From Phycisphaerae bacterium (GTDB lineage Bacteria; Planctomycetota; Phycisphaerae; Sedimentisphaerales; Anaerobacaceae): a stretch of DNA of 64,000 nt. Below the pieces are notes generated by a model. That model had not been told where the DNA came from and did no database searches. It was given only the letters and a program-made list of their open reading frames with translations. This document shows positions 24,352 to 32,270 of the stretch, piece by piece. The translations under genes and the position numbers were made by a program. The stretch's first letter is position 1; each line of letters begins with the position of its first letter. The stretch lies in the NCBI GenBank assembly GCA_030601845.1, contig JAUWAY010000002.1, forward strand, positions 1 to 64,000, in the 5' to 3' direction.

Positions 24352-27300
24352 TTACTTCCGTGTCGTCTCAAAGGTGAAACTTCCAACGAGGAAGTTCTTG
24401 CTGGCTCTCCATATCTCCACGGTATATTCTGCCGGTTTCTTAGGCGTCTTGAAGTTGGTAATGTAAAGCTCGGCAAGACTGTCAATCCTGTAGTCTCTGG
24501 CAGTATCACCAAACAGTGCTGCCTGCAGGATGTTACCTGGAACTAAAGATTCGTATATCCTAATCTCCAGTTCCTCATTATACACAAATGGCATCGCAGC
24601 ATCGACACTCTCAGCTATTCTCAGCGAGAACTTTACCGGCATTGTCCGCCCTCCTCTGTACTCTTGAGAAGCTGGCAGAAGTTCCACAACTGCCCAGTTG
24701 CGAATACTGAACGGCACAACCTCACTCCAGCCTTCATTGCCATAGGGGTCAACAGCACTTGCTAATATTACGTAGTAACCGTCAGGTAATACGAGCGTAT
24801 CAAAAGGATACTCCCACTCGCCGGAGATTGAATTGTAAGTAGCTGGAAGACCTTCGTAGCCGATTGGAATACCATTTCCATCATTTGGCTCGCGTAAATA
24901 GAAGTACACATCCGTAACCCCACTTACATCGGTTGCCTCAGCCGTCAAGGTTACTCCATCCTGAGCTGCTTGGTCGGCATCCGGAACAATAATCTCAACC
25001 TCAGGTGGAGTATTCTCCAAGACTGTAACCTCAGCGGTATCAATGCCTGTTGCGCCATCAATGTCCTTGACCTGAAGCGTTGCCGTATATTCCGCACACA
25101 CAGGATAAGTATACGTAACTGTGCAATCCGTCGACCACGCAGTGTCATATATACCGTCACTTTCGAAATCCCAGCGGTATTGAAGGGTCTCAGTCTCACC
25201 CGGATCGGGGTCAGTAGAACCACAACCATCGAAGGTAATCTCGCCAGCGGCGCAATTGTAAGGTCCATCGGCATCAGCCACGGGTGGACCATTGCCGACA
25301 TTGATTACCGTATCTTCGGCATCCGAAAGACCGGTGTTATCTGTGACCTTTAATCCTATGACATATAACCCTTTGACACAGCTCGACCACTCTACGGTGT
25401 GGCCAGTGGCATCATCATATTCACCATCATTATCGAGGTCCCACTCATAGCTAACGATGTAACCATGCCAGGGGTGTTCAGGATCGGGATACAATTCACC
25501 ATCGGGGTCATAGGAGTTACAGCCAGACAAAGTTATGGTCTCGCATTTTCCTGCCAGGTAAGGTCCTCCAGCGTCTGCCACTGGCGGCCATGGTGGACCG
25601 GTTATATGCACTATACATTCATCGGTATCATGTTTTGCCGGCACACTATCGTCAGTCACCCTGAGGGTTACCGTGTAGTCTTTTGTTGTTGCAGGCCAGT
25701 TTATGGTCCCATCAGGATTGTAAACAGCAGGGTAGGCATGTTCCGCTGTTGGTCCTGAACTGCTGTAATCGTATGTGCCATCTCCGTCAAAATCCCATTC
25801 GTAGAGGACTATGCTTTTGGCAGGATCGCGATGATACGAGTCGGAGGCATCAAATTCCACCTCAACCAGCGGCGGATGGTTCGCTACATCAGGTCCTGCA
25901 TTAGCAACCGGACCAGGTTCCACAACTGTATGCTGAAGGGTCAGAAGAGCCCAGGCAGTACATAGAGGGTGACTTGACCAAAATCCCTCTGGCCAACTTC
26001 CATCACCCAGTTGGTGATTCACTAAATAAGTTGCATACCCTCTAACTGGATCCCCATACCAATCCAAACCAGATGGATCGTTGAGTGGCGAAATGTACTT
26101 TATACCCAGGAGTCTGAATCCCTTCATCACAGAATAAAAGGCGTAATAACTATTTCCTATAAAATGCTCCAAATCGGTATCCCAATTGGCATCGATGAAG
26201 TTTACGGCAGCTATAACCCTCGGGGAAGTTATGTCATCCCCGAAGAACTTCATCTCGCATAGTAAGCCGCCTGTCTTTGCTACGTTGACCCAATCCTCTG
26301 GGCTCATATAGCCAGAGCCACCACTCGCATCATTTTGGATGTAATCTATCCACAAATTTAATTCCTCTTTCACGAACTGAGGTATAGTAACGGTTGCTTC
26401 TCCGAATTCTGTCGTTTCGACAGCTTCCATCCCAATTACCGGCCATTGAGCGCAGGAATTGTCTGAGTCACCGTAATTCGCATAATATCTCCAGCCGCCT
26501 CTGTAACTACCGTCGCAAGGGTCACTTTGGCCAAATGCAAGATAATCGACCATATCCTGGACGATGTCCTTGTATTTGCGTCCTTTGACCCATGTGGCAT
26601 CGCCAGTCTCAGCGATAAGATCCGGCGCCTTACTGCTGGCGAAAGTCATCAGCGTAATGCCGCATTCATACATTGAACTTTCGAATTCAGTATAGCATCC
26701 CAGACCAATGCCGTTACCATTAGTGTCAGGGTCGCCTGCCCCCTGAACAGAAATGTCGTGCTTATGTATTTGCATAAGAAGGTAGTTGAGACCTCTCTGC
26801 ACGGTGTCTACATAGGGGTCTTCGCTCACATTGCCGGTAGGAAGATGGCCCTGTATTTCAAAGGCCTCGGTACAAGCGCCGGTTGCTGAAGCCGCCCATC
26901 CATCTATGCTTTGAAGTGTTAAATCTGTAGATGTTAATGATAAAATAGAGGATTGTTCAATTCCTATCTCCGGGCCTTCACATACAAAATTTGAGCTTGT
27001 GAATTCTAAAGTTAAAGTGCTATTGCTGGAATCATACGTATATGTTCCACTCGCAGTGTATGTTCCTGGACAATCAACAACTATCTCCCCAACAACTTCA
27101 ATAGAACCATCTGGATTAAAGGTTATATCGTATGTTCCTTTGTCAGAAATGTAATGCCACATCCCAGTGATATCACCAGCTGTTCCACTGTCTCTTGTCC
27201 ATATCATCATATCAGACCAATATCCATAGTCGGCTCCATCGGGGTATGTGCTTCGGACCTGGTCCTTGTGCAGTCGCCACAGCCCTTCATCAATAGCCAC

Positions 27301-27729
27301 ATTTACCTGCACAGCCAAAACAGAACCATCCTTAATTTCAATGAGATAGTCATCAAAGTCACTCTCTCCGTTTTCATCAGTGACTGTTAGCGTGGCTACA
27401 AAGGAATCACCGACATCACCTATGTAAGTGTGTTTGGCCTCAATCACATATGGATTGGCAACAATTCCTGAAACCACTGGGCTGCCATCGCCAAAATCCC
27501 AAACATAAGTGTCAAGCTCCGCATCTCCATCAGGATCATGGGCAGTTCCCTTGAGTGTGATTTCATTGCCATTCCATGTGTCATGAGGTATCGCCAGATT
27601 TTCGGGATACCACGGAACACAAACGACTTTGGGGGGCGCTGCCTGCGCTTGCGGTGTGGCAATCATCACGGTGGACAAGAGGACTACTGAGCATAGTACA
27701 AAAATACCTTTCCAATTTAAAGTCTTCAT
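24352..27729 (-). CDS. Large secreted PKD-domain protein with a central alpha/alpha-toroid-like region
   Basis: A 1125-residue protein with a signal peptide (residues 8-31). A first PKD domain follows (about 35-130, 'YVWDFGDGSPV'). The centre (about 310-610) has features of a prenyltransferase/terpenoid-cyclase-like alpha-alpha toroid ('VQRGLNYLLMQIHK', 'YRGGWRYY', 'QLGDGSWPEGFWSSHPLCTAWALLTLQH'). Then come three more PKD-type domains ('YEWDFDGDGTYDY', 'YEWDLDNDGEYDD', 'YRWDFESDGIYDT') and a final Ig-like region. The toroid alone suggests binding or processing of a polymer, but catalytic residues cannot be assigned. A structured leader and a short upstream frame precede it. Confidence 0.75.
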   Translation of the reverse strand: MKTLNWKGIFVLCSVVLLSTVMIATPQAQAAPPKVVCVPWYPENLAIPHDTWNGNEITLKGTAHDPDGDAELDTYVWDFGDGSPVVSGIVANPYVIEAKHTYIGDVGDSFVATLTVTDENGESDFDDYLIEIKDGSVLAVQVNVAIDEGLWRLHKDQVRSTYPDGADYGYWSDMMIWTRDSGTAGDITGMWHYISDKGTYDITFNPDGSIEVVGEIVVDCPGTYTASGTYTYDSSNSTLTLEFTSSNFVCEGPEIGIEQSSILSLTSTDLTLQSIDGWAASATGACTEAFEIQGHLPTGNVSEDPYVDTVQRGLNYLLMQIHKHDISVQGAGDPDTNGNGIGLGCYTEFESSMYECGITLMTFASSKAPDLIAETGDATWVKGRKYKDIVQDMVDYLAFGQSDPCDGSYRGGWRYYANYGDSDNSCAQWPVIGMEAVETTEFGEATVTIPQFVKEELNLWIDYIQNDASGGSGYMSPEDWVNVAKTGGLLCEMKFFGDDITSPRVIAAVNFIDANWDTDLEHFIGNSYYAFYSVMKGFRLLGIKYISPLNDPSGLDWYGDPVRGYATYLVNHQLGDGSWPEGFWSSHPLCTAWALLTLQHTVVEPGPVANAGPDVANHPPLVEVEFDASDSYHRDPAKSIVLYEWDFDGDGTYDYSSSGPTAEHAYPAVYNPDGTINWPATTKDYTVTLRVTDDSVPAKHDTDECIVHITGPPWPPVADAGGPYLAGKCETITLSGCNSYDPDGELYPDPEHPWHGYIVSYEWDLDNDGEYDDATGHTVEWSSCVKGLYVIGLKVTDNTGLSDAEDTVINVGNGPPVADADGPYNCAAGEITFDGCGSTDPDPGETETLQYRWDFESDGIYDTAWSTDCTVTYTYPVCAEYTATLQVKDIDGATGIDTAEVTVLENTPPEVEIIVPDADQAAQDGVTLTAEATDVSGVTDVYFYLREPNDGNGIPIGYEGLPATYNSISGEWEYPFDTLVLPDGYYVILASAVDPYGNEGWSEVVPFSIRNWAVVELLPASQEYRGGRTMPVKFSLRIAESVDAAMPFVYNEELEIRIYESLVPGNILQAALFGDTARDYRIDSLAELYITNFKTPKKPAEYTVEIWRASKNFLVGSFTFETTRK

Positions 27730-27750
27730 CGTTTCTCCTTCAATTGACTG

Positions 27751-27828
27751 TTAACAATACATGTTGTAAAAACATAACACACAATTCCATTTACAAAAAA
27801 AATTACGAGTTTTAGGGAAAGCTATCAT
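27751..27828 (-). CDS. Possible 25-residue Cys-rich upstream peptide
   Basis: In the leader of the PKD gene an ATG at 27828 lies 8 nt behind a good AAGGAG site. It opens a 25-codon frame that ends at 27751, 21 nt before the PKD start codon. The peptide is basic and carries four Cys residues. It could be a leader peptide that couples translation to the big gene, or it may be fortuitous; there is no homology evidence. Confidence 0.35.
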   Translation of the reverse strand: MIAFPKTRNFFCKWNCVLCFYNMYC

Positions 27829-27844
27829 ATTCTAATCTCCTTAT

Positions 27845-28045
27845 TTTTCCGGTTCTTTCGCAACAAAATGCGATTCTTGTCCCAAACCTTTGTGAAATAT
27901 GGACGGAATGCGTCGAACTAATTAACCCCTGCACATTTGGCATCACCTCCTTTGAAAGCCCAAATGCCTTTGACCTTATCTACCTCCGAGGGAAAGCTCT
28001 GAAATGACCGAACGAAAGAGCTTTCTCCCTTCCTTTTCCAAGCTA
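27845..28045 (-). promoter_or_regulatory. Structured leader (copy B) of the PKD protein gene
   Basis: Read on the minus strand, the leader has a long hairpin (agggagaaagctct pairing with agagctttccct, about 28000-28030), then 'tcggagg', a second stem (ggcat/atgcc), a small gacg/cgtc hairpin, 'aaggtttggg', and the 13-mer GTTGCGAAAGAAC at 27852-27864, followed by a ribosome site. Several blocks and their order are shared with copy A at 23380-23560. I do not recognise a known riboswitch class. Confidence 0.5.
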
Positions 28046-28060
28046 AAAGCTATGCGCTCC

Positions 28061-28480
28061 GTGCAGAGAAATCAACAAAATTTTTATTACTTTTGAGATT
28101 TTTTCCAATACTTTTCTGCCCACTCCGTGGTTACTGGACTTGATTTGTCCACATAGAACAATTCGCGCAGGGGGGTAGCAAAAACGTACTCATTTTTCGC
28201 AATTTTTACACAAAACGTCCCCTTTTTTCGCAAATTTTCGCAATTTTGTCGCTACTTTTCGCAAATTTTCTCTACTTTTCTCATTTTTTCTCTACTTTTC
28301 TCTACTTTTCACCACTTTTTTCTTACCTATCTTGCCCAAACCTTACAACCCAACCCCGCTACCCCCATTTTTACCCCAAAAATCAGTGTAATCTGTGAAA
28401 TCTGTGGTTAAATTTCGCCAATTTTATCAAATTCCGGATAATTTCAGTCCTAAATTTTGTTAGTATAGTTTTCAAAGATT
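28061..28480. repeat. Low-complexity intergenic DNA with 'ctacttttc' repeats
   Basis: About 400 nt without a gene. Between 28250 and 28320 the word 'ctacttttc' or a close variant occurs four to five times at intervals of about 11-12 or 23-24 nt ('tctctacttttc'). At 28385-28410 there is an 'aatctgtgaaatctgtgg' degenerate repeat of the kind seen near 23824. I see no promoter or RNA with confidence. Confidence 0.5.
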
Positions 28481-28481
28481 T

Positions 28482-28545
28482 ACGCATTTGCGAAAAAACT
28501 TGCGCATTTGATTCGAAAATCTGCGCATTTGTGTCGAACTTTCCC
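28482..28545. repeat. Three iteron-like copies of 'tgcgcatttg' upstream of the ECF sigma gene
   Basis: tacgcatttg (28481), tgcgcatttg (28501) and tgcgcatttg (28522) are spaced by about 20 nt, the last two followed by 'ttcgaaa' and 'gtcgaac'. Regular spacing near two helical turns, 130-190 nt before the sigma gene, suggests a protein-binding array. It may equally be another degenerate repeat. Confidence 0.45.
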
Positions 28546-28677
28546 CCAAAGTTTCGAAAAACCAGATGTCTTTTTTAGTGCTTCCTCGCATTCGGATAAA
28601 TTACCCTAAAAGATTTCAATTTACTTCTAAATCACGTATAATACTATTGTTATCAACGTTGCTTTAAGAGCCGAATT

Positions 28678-29289
28678 ATGAAGCCCATTTTTGACAAACC
28701 GAGCGATGCCGAACTTCTCGACCGCTACGCGGCCGGCGAGGAAGCCGCATTTCGTGAAATCGTAAATCGTTATAAGAACGGCCTTTATGTGTTCTTAAAA
28801 CACTTTCTAAATCGTCGAGACTTTGTCGAAGACGTTTTTCAGGAGACCTTCCTGCAGCTCTTTACCAGCAGAGAAAGCTTCGACCCGGCTCGGCCCCTGC
28901 GCCCCTGGCTGTTCACCATAGCTGCCAATAAGGCAAAGGATGCCCTTCGCAAACAGCAGAGAACAGCCGCCATTCCGATAGGCACTATGGCAGAGTCGGA
29001 GGATTTGTCGTTCGATGATGTGCTAAACGCCCTTACTTACGACAGTACAATGCCTTACGAGAAACTTCAAAAGAGCGAAACCGCCTGGCAAGTAAGGCAA
29101 ATTATAACGAATATGCCGGAAAATCTGCGGGTAATACTGATTTTGGCGTATTTTAACAAATTTTCTTACAAACAAATGGCCCGGATTTTAAGTATACCTA
29201 TTGGAACTATCAAAAGCAGACTCCACACAGCCGTCGCCCGTTTTGGCAAAGAGTGGAAAGCATCAGTCGGGAGCAAAGAAACTAAATGA
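28678..29289 (+). CDS. ECF-type RNA polymerase sigma factor
   Basis: A 203-residue group 4 sigma factor: region 2 at about 20-95 ('FVEDVFQETFLQLFTS', 'RPWLFTIAANKAKDALR') and region 4 at about 140-195 ('MPENLRVILILAYFNKFSYKQMARILSIPIGTIKSRLH'-type helix-turn-helix). Its stop overlaps the next gene, a membrane protein with a cytoplasmic N-terminus that should be its anti-sigma factor. An 850-nt repeat-rich region lies upstream. Confidence 0.94.
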   Translation: MKPIFDKPSDAELLDRYAAGEEAAFREIVNRYKNGLYVFLKHFLNRRDFVEDVFQETFLQLFTSRESFDPARPLRPWLFTIAANKAKDALRKQQRTAAIPIGTMAESEDLSFDDVLNALTYDSTMPYEKLQKSETAWQVRQIITNMPENLRVILILAYFNKFSYKQMARILSIPIGTIKSRLHTAVARFGKEWKASVGSKETK

Positions 29290-30317
29290 CTTCGTTAACC
29301 AATCAGCAAAAACAGCTATTGTTTGATTACTGCATAGGTTTAACATCCGAAAAAGAAACAGCCGAAGCCGAGGCGTTAATATCCTCAAGCGAAGAAGCCG
29401 CCGAGATTCACTCAAAGCTCAAAGCCGCCCTGGCACCGCTTGAGGCCGTAGCATCCGAACCCTGCCCGGATGAGCTGGCAGAGCGTACCATCTGGCGGCT
29501 AAGCAATCTTGCACGTTCAAGCCAGCTTCAACTCCAGCAATTGCTTGCCACCGAACAAGCAAGAGATGTTCCCACTAAGAGTCGCCTCTGGTGGAACCTG
29601 GGCAAAGTGGCAGCAGCGGCAGCGGTGATTTTCATTGTTGTAGGAACGTGGTTTGCTCCTCTGGACTTCATCCGTCAAAAATCCTGGCAGCAGCGGTGCC
29701 AGGCGCAATTGGGCAGGATATTTTGGGGTTTGAGCAATTACATTTCCGACCATGACGGCAAACTGCCCTCTGTTGCAACAGCAGCGGGTGCACCCTGGTG
29801 GAAGGTGGGTGACCAGGGCAGTAAAAACCACTCCAACACCCGACATATATGGCTTTTGGTAAAACTCAATTATGTCAATCCGGCTGGCTTTGCCTGCCCC
29901 GGCAGTAAAGATGTGGACATCCTCCAATTAACTCCCTCACAAATAAAAACCTATAACGATTTCCCGGGCAGAAAGTATATGACCTATAGCTTTCGAATAA
30001 GGTGTCACGAAGCTGCGGGCGGGAATCTGCGGTGCCGGAAAGTTTTAATGGCAGATTTAAGCCCGCTGTTTGAAAAATTGCCACAAGATTACTCCAGGCC
30101 GTTTAAGCTGCACCTCGACAAGAAATTACTGACTCTTAACAGCATCAATCATAAGCGTCGTGGCCAAAACGTTCTGTTTGGTGACGGCCGTGTGGAATTT
30201 GTGAAAACACGTCATACCGGCATATCAGAGGACGATATATTCACACTGCAGAACACCGATATATATCAAGGCTGCGAAGTGCCATCCTGCGAAGCCGACG
30301 CCTTCCTCGCGCCGTAA
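29286..30317 (+). CDS. Membrane protein, probable anti-sigma factor with a pseudopilin-like (DUF1559-type) outer domain
   Basis: A 343-residue protein overlapping the sigma gene by 4 nt. Residues 1-100 are cytoplasmic and helical, one membrane helix lies at about 107-127, and the outer part has the pattern of planctomycete DUF1559 proteins: 'CQAQLGRIFWGLSNYISDHDGKLPS' after the helix and the late 'NVLFGDGRVEFVK' corresponding to the H-x9-DG end motif. The Zn-finger His/Cys residues of classical anti-sigmas are absent, so the anti-sigma role rests on topology and operon position. Confidence 0.65.
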   Translation: MTSLTNQQKQLLFDYCIGLTSEKETAEAEALISSSEEAAEIHSKLKAALAPLEAVASEPCPDELAERTIWRLSNLARSSQLQLQQLLATEQARDVPTKSRLWWNLGKVAAAAAVIFIVVGTWFAPLDFIRQKSWQQRCQAQLGRIFWGLSNYISDHDGKLPSVATAAGAPWWKVGDQGSKNHSNTRHIWLLVKLNYVNPAGFACPGSKDVDILQLTPSQIKTYNDFPGRKYMTYSFRIRCHEAAGGNLRCRKVLMADLSPLFEKLPQDYSRPFKLHLDKKLLTLNSINHKRRGQNVLFGDGRVEFVKTRHTGISEDDIFTLQNTDIYQGCEVPSCEADAFLAP

Positions 30318-30319
30318 TA

Positions 30320-30373
30320 ATTCGTATTCTCGTAGCTCGTAGCTCGTATCTCGTGACTCGTATTGCGTGACAT
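30320..30373. repeat. Heptad repeat tract ('ctcgtag' type)
   Basis: About six consecutive 7-bp units, ctcgtag, ctcgtag, ctcgtat, ctcgtga, ctcgtat, tgcgtga, fill the short gap between two convergent genes (stops at 30317 and 30383). This is one of the cleanest examples of the window's degenerate heptad repeats. Confidence 0.8.
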
Positions 30374-30382
30374 GAATTGTGA

Positions 30383-31183
30383 TTAGTCACGCTTATCTGC
30401 AGAATCAAATCCCGGTCGGACGAAAGAGCGTGCATTTGGAAATGCCGATTCGGTTTTTCTGCGTAATCGGTCGAGGTGCACAAGGATGTCGAGGAGCTTA
30501 TCTTCCTGCTGTGGGAAATGCTGGCGTATTTGGCCCCAGGCAGCGATTGAGCGGTCAATTGCAATAAGAGCGATTTTTACGGAGCCATCCGAGTCTTTAG
30601 GAAATTCATCCAGGCACGGTGGGGTTTCTTTCAAACTGCCTCCGATTGCCCTGAGAAATTTAACATATATGAAATGCTGGTACCAGCGGATTACATCTAC
30701 CGCATCTTTGAGACCGGCAGCTTCACGAGCAGGGTCGGAGTCCGGCAATTCAAGCTGGACTTGTAAGCTCAAATCATCGGCCTTTTCCTCAAATAGGTCT
30801 CCTGCTGAATCGAACCAATCCTTTACCATTTGGCTATAGCTTTTTGCTACACGAGCACATTCGTAGTTTTCGGCAGCGTCCCTGATGCTCTCCTGCTCGT
30901 CCGCCACCGCTTGAAGGTCAATAGAATCAAGATCGATGCCTTGCTCTTTTGCGGTTTCTTTCACCATTTCAAGCGTAAGTTGAAACATTTCAGACAGTTT
31001 TTGCCAGAAGACCTTGTTGTTCATGTCGAGGGCTTGCAGGTCGTCAAAATGTTCTTCGCTCAATGCAAAGTTCATACATCGCGAAGTCAGCGGACAACGT
31101 TCGCACCACCGGTCACAGTAATTATAAATGCCCGAAATAAATTTCGGGTCTTCGGCAAGCTTCTTGATATATTCTTTATCCAT
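30383..31183 (-). CDS. Conserved protein of unknown function with an N-terminal Cys cluster
   Basis: A 266-residue soluble protein. Near the N-terminus it has four closely spaced cysteines ('CDRWCERCPLTSRC', residues 23-36), a possible metal or Fe-S site; the rest is helical and acidic ('SAGDLFEEKADDLSLQVQ'). I do not recognise a family with known function. It is followed downstream by a heptad repeat tract and preceded by queG on the same strand, with a 50-nt gap. Confidence 0.6.
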   Translation of the reverse strand: MDKEYIKKLAEDPKFISGIYNYCDRWCERCPLTSRCMNFALSEEHFDDLQALDMNNKVFWQKLSEMFQLTLEMVKETAKEQGIDLDSIDLQAVADEQESIRDAAENYECARVAKSYSQMVKDWFDSAGDLFEEKADDLSLQVQLELPDSDPAREAAGLKDAVDVIRWYQHFIYVKFLRAIGGSLKETPPCLDEFPKDSDGSVKIALIAIDRSIAAWGQIRQHFPQQEDKLLDILVHLDRLRRKTESAFPNARSFVRPGFDSADKRD

Positions 31184-31232
31184 ATAATTGGCTAGAAGAA
31201 AAATCCACGACTATAAATAAAGTAATATACGG

Positions 31233-32180
31233 TTACTTTTTTAAATTTTCAAGGCAGATTTGGGCGTTTCTTTTCAATCTTTCAAGGCCTAAACGTTTAA
31301 TAGGTGAGTCAGCGAATTTCGCTTCGAAGTCCTCCTGAGTCAAATTCAAAATCTGGTGCAGGTCAAGTTTGGCTCTATCACTATAGAATTTGAACTCTTT
31401 ATTTTTGCAGGCAGGTGCGTTTTGTTGATAGGGACAGGCGAGGACACATTCGTCACAGCCGAAGAGCCGGTCGCCTATTTTTTCAGCTAAAGCAGGAGGG
31501 ATTCGGCCTTCGTATTCGATTGTCAAATAGCTGATGCATTTGTTGGCGTCGAATTGGCCATCGGGTCGCAGGGCCCCTGTGGGGCAGGCATCGATGCACT
31601 TATCGCAATTTGAGCAGTCGGCTGTAATCGGCTCATCGGTTTGCAGTTTCAGAGTTGTTATTACTTCGCCTAATGTTATCTGGCAGCCGAGCTTCGGGTT
31701 GATAAGCATATGATTTTTTCCGATGAAGCCCAGGCCAGCCCTGGCGGCAAAGGCCCTTTCAGTTAGAGGAACCGAGTCAACACAAATCTTGAACTGCAGG
31801 CCCTGGCCGGCGATAGAAGTTATAAAACCAGTCAATTTGCGCAGGCGTTTTTTTATAAAGAGGTGATAATCTTCGTATTGGGCGTAGTTGGCTACTGTAG
31901 CCGTTGGGACTGTATGGTCTGGCGGTTTTGGTTTTTGTTTTGGCGGTTTGTAATTCAGGCCGAGGCAGATTAGCGATTGGGCATTTTTTAGCAGTTTGGT
32001 CGGGTCAATACGTTTTTCAAGATTTTTGTGCATATAGTTCATCTGTCCGGCGCAGCCGGCTTTCAGCCAGCCGGTCAGCAATTCGACCTGCTCGGTATTC
32101 AGGGCGGATGCATCCGTTATCCCGACAAGGTCGAAACCCAATTCAATCGCTTTTAGCTTTATGTCTTTGGCCAAAGTCAT
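31233..32180 (-). CDS. queG: Epoxyqueuosine reductase QueG
   Basis: A 315-residue cobalamin-dependent iron-sulfur enzyme that makes the last step of queuosine tRNA modification, epoxyqueuosine to queuosine. Visible are the conserved region with catalytic Asp ('ICVDSVPLTERAFAARAG' and 'GFIGKN') and two 4Fe-4S motifs, 'CSNCDKCIDACPTGAL' and 'CDECVLACPYQ'. The start at 32180 (ATGACTTTG) gives the usual N-terminus; the upstream extension to 32216 is not family-like. It appears complete and cytoplasmic. Confidence 0.93.
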   Translation of the reverse strand: MTLAKDIKLKAIELGFDLVGITDASALNTEQVELLTGWLKAGCAGQMNYMHKNLEKRIDPTKLLKNAQSLICLGLNYKPPKQKPKPPDHTVPTATVANYAQYEDYHLFIKKRLRKLTGFITSIAGQGLQFKICVDSVPLTERAFAARAGLGFIGKNHMLINPKLGCQITLGEVITTLKLQTDEPITADCSNCDKCIDACPTGALRPDGQFDANKCISYLTIEYEGRIPPALAEKIGDRLFGCDECVLACPYQQNAPACKNKEFKFYSDRAKLDLHQILNLTQEDFEAKFADSPIKRLGLERLKRNAQICLENLKK

Positions 32181-32270
32181 TATGGAGATTATACAGAATC
32201 CGGCCGGAAGGCGCAAAGATTTTTGAGCGTCGGATTTGGAGGGTTACCATTTCATTACTGCAAGTGCTGG

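Noticed and set aside
27845-28045. A cyclic-di-GMP or cobalamin riboswitch in the PKD leader
   Set aside because: Neither the GEMM core nor a B12 box could be found; only an unclassified conserved leader is claimed.
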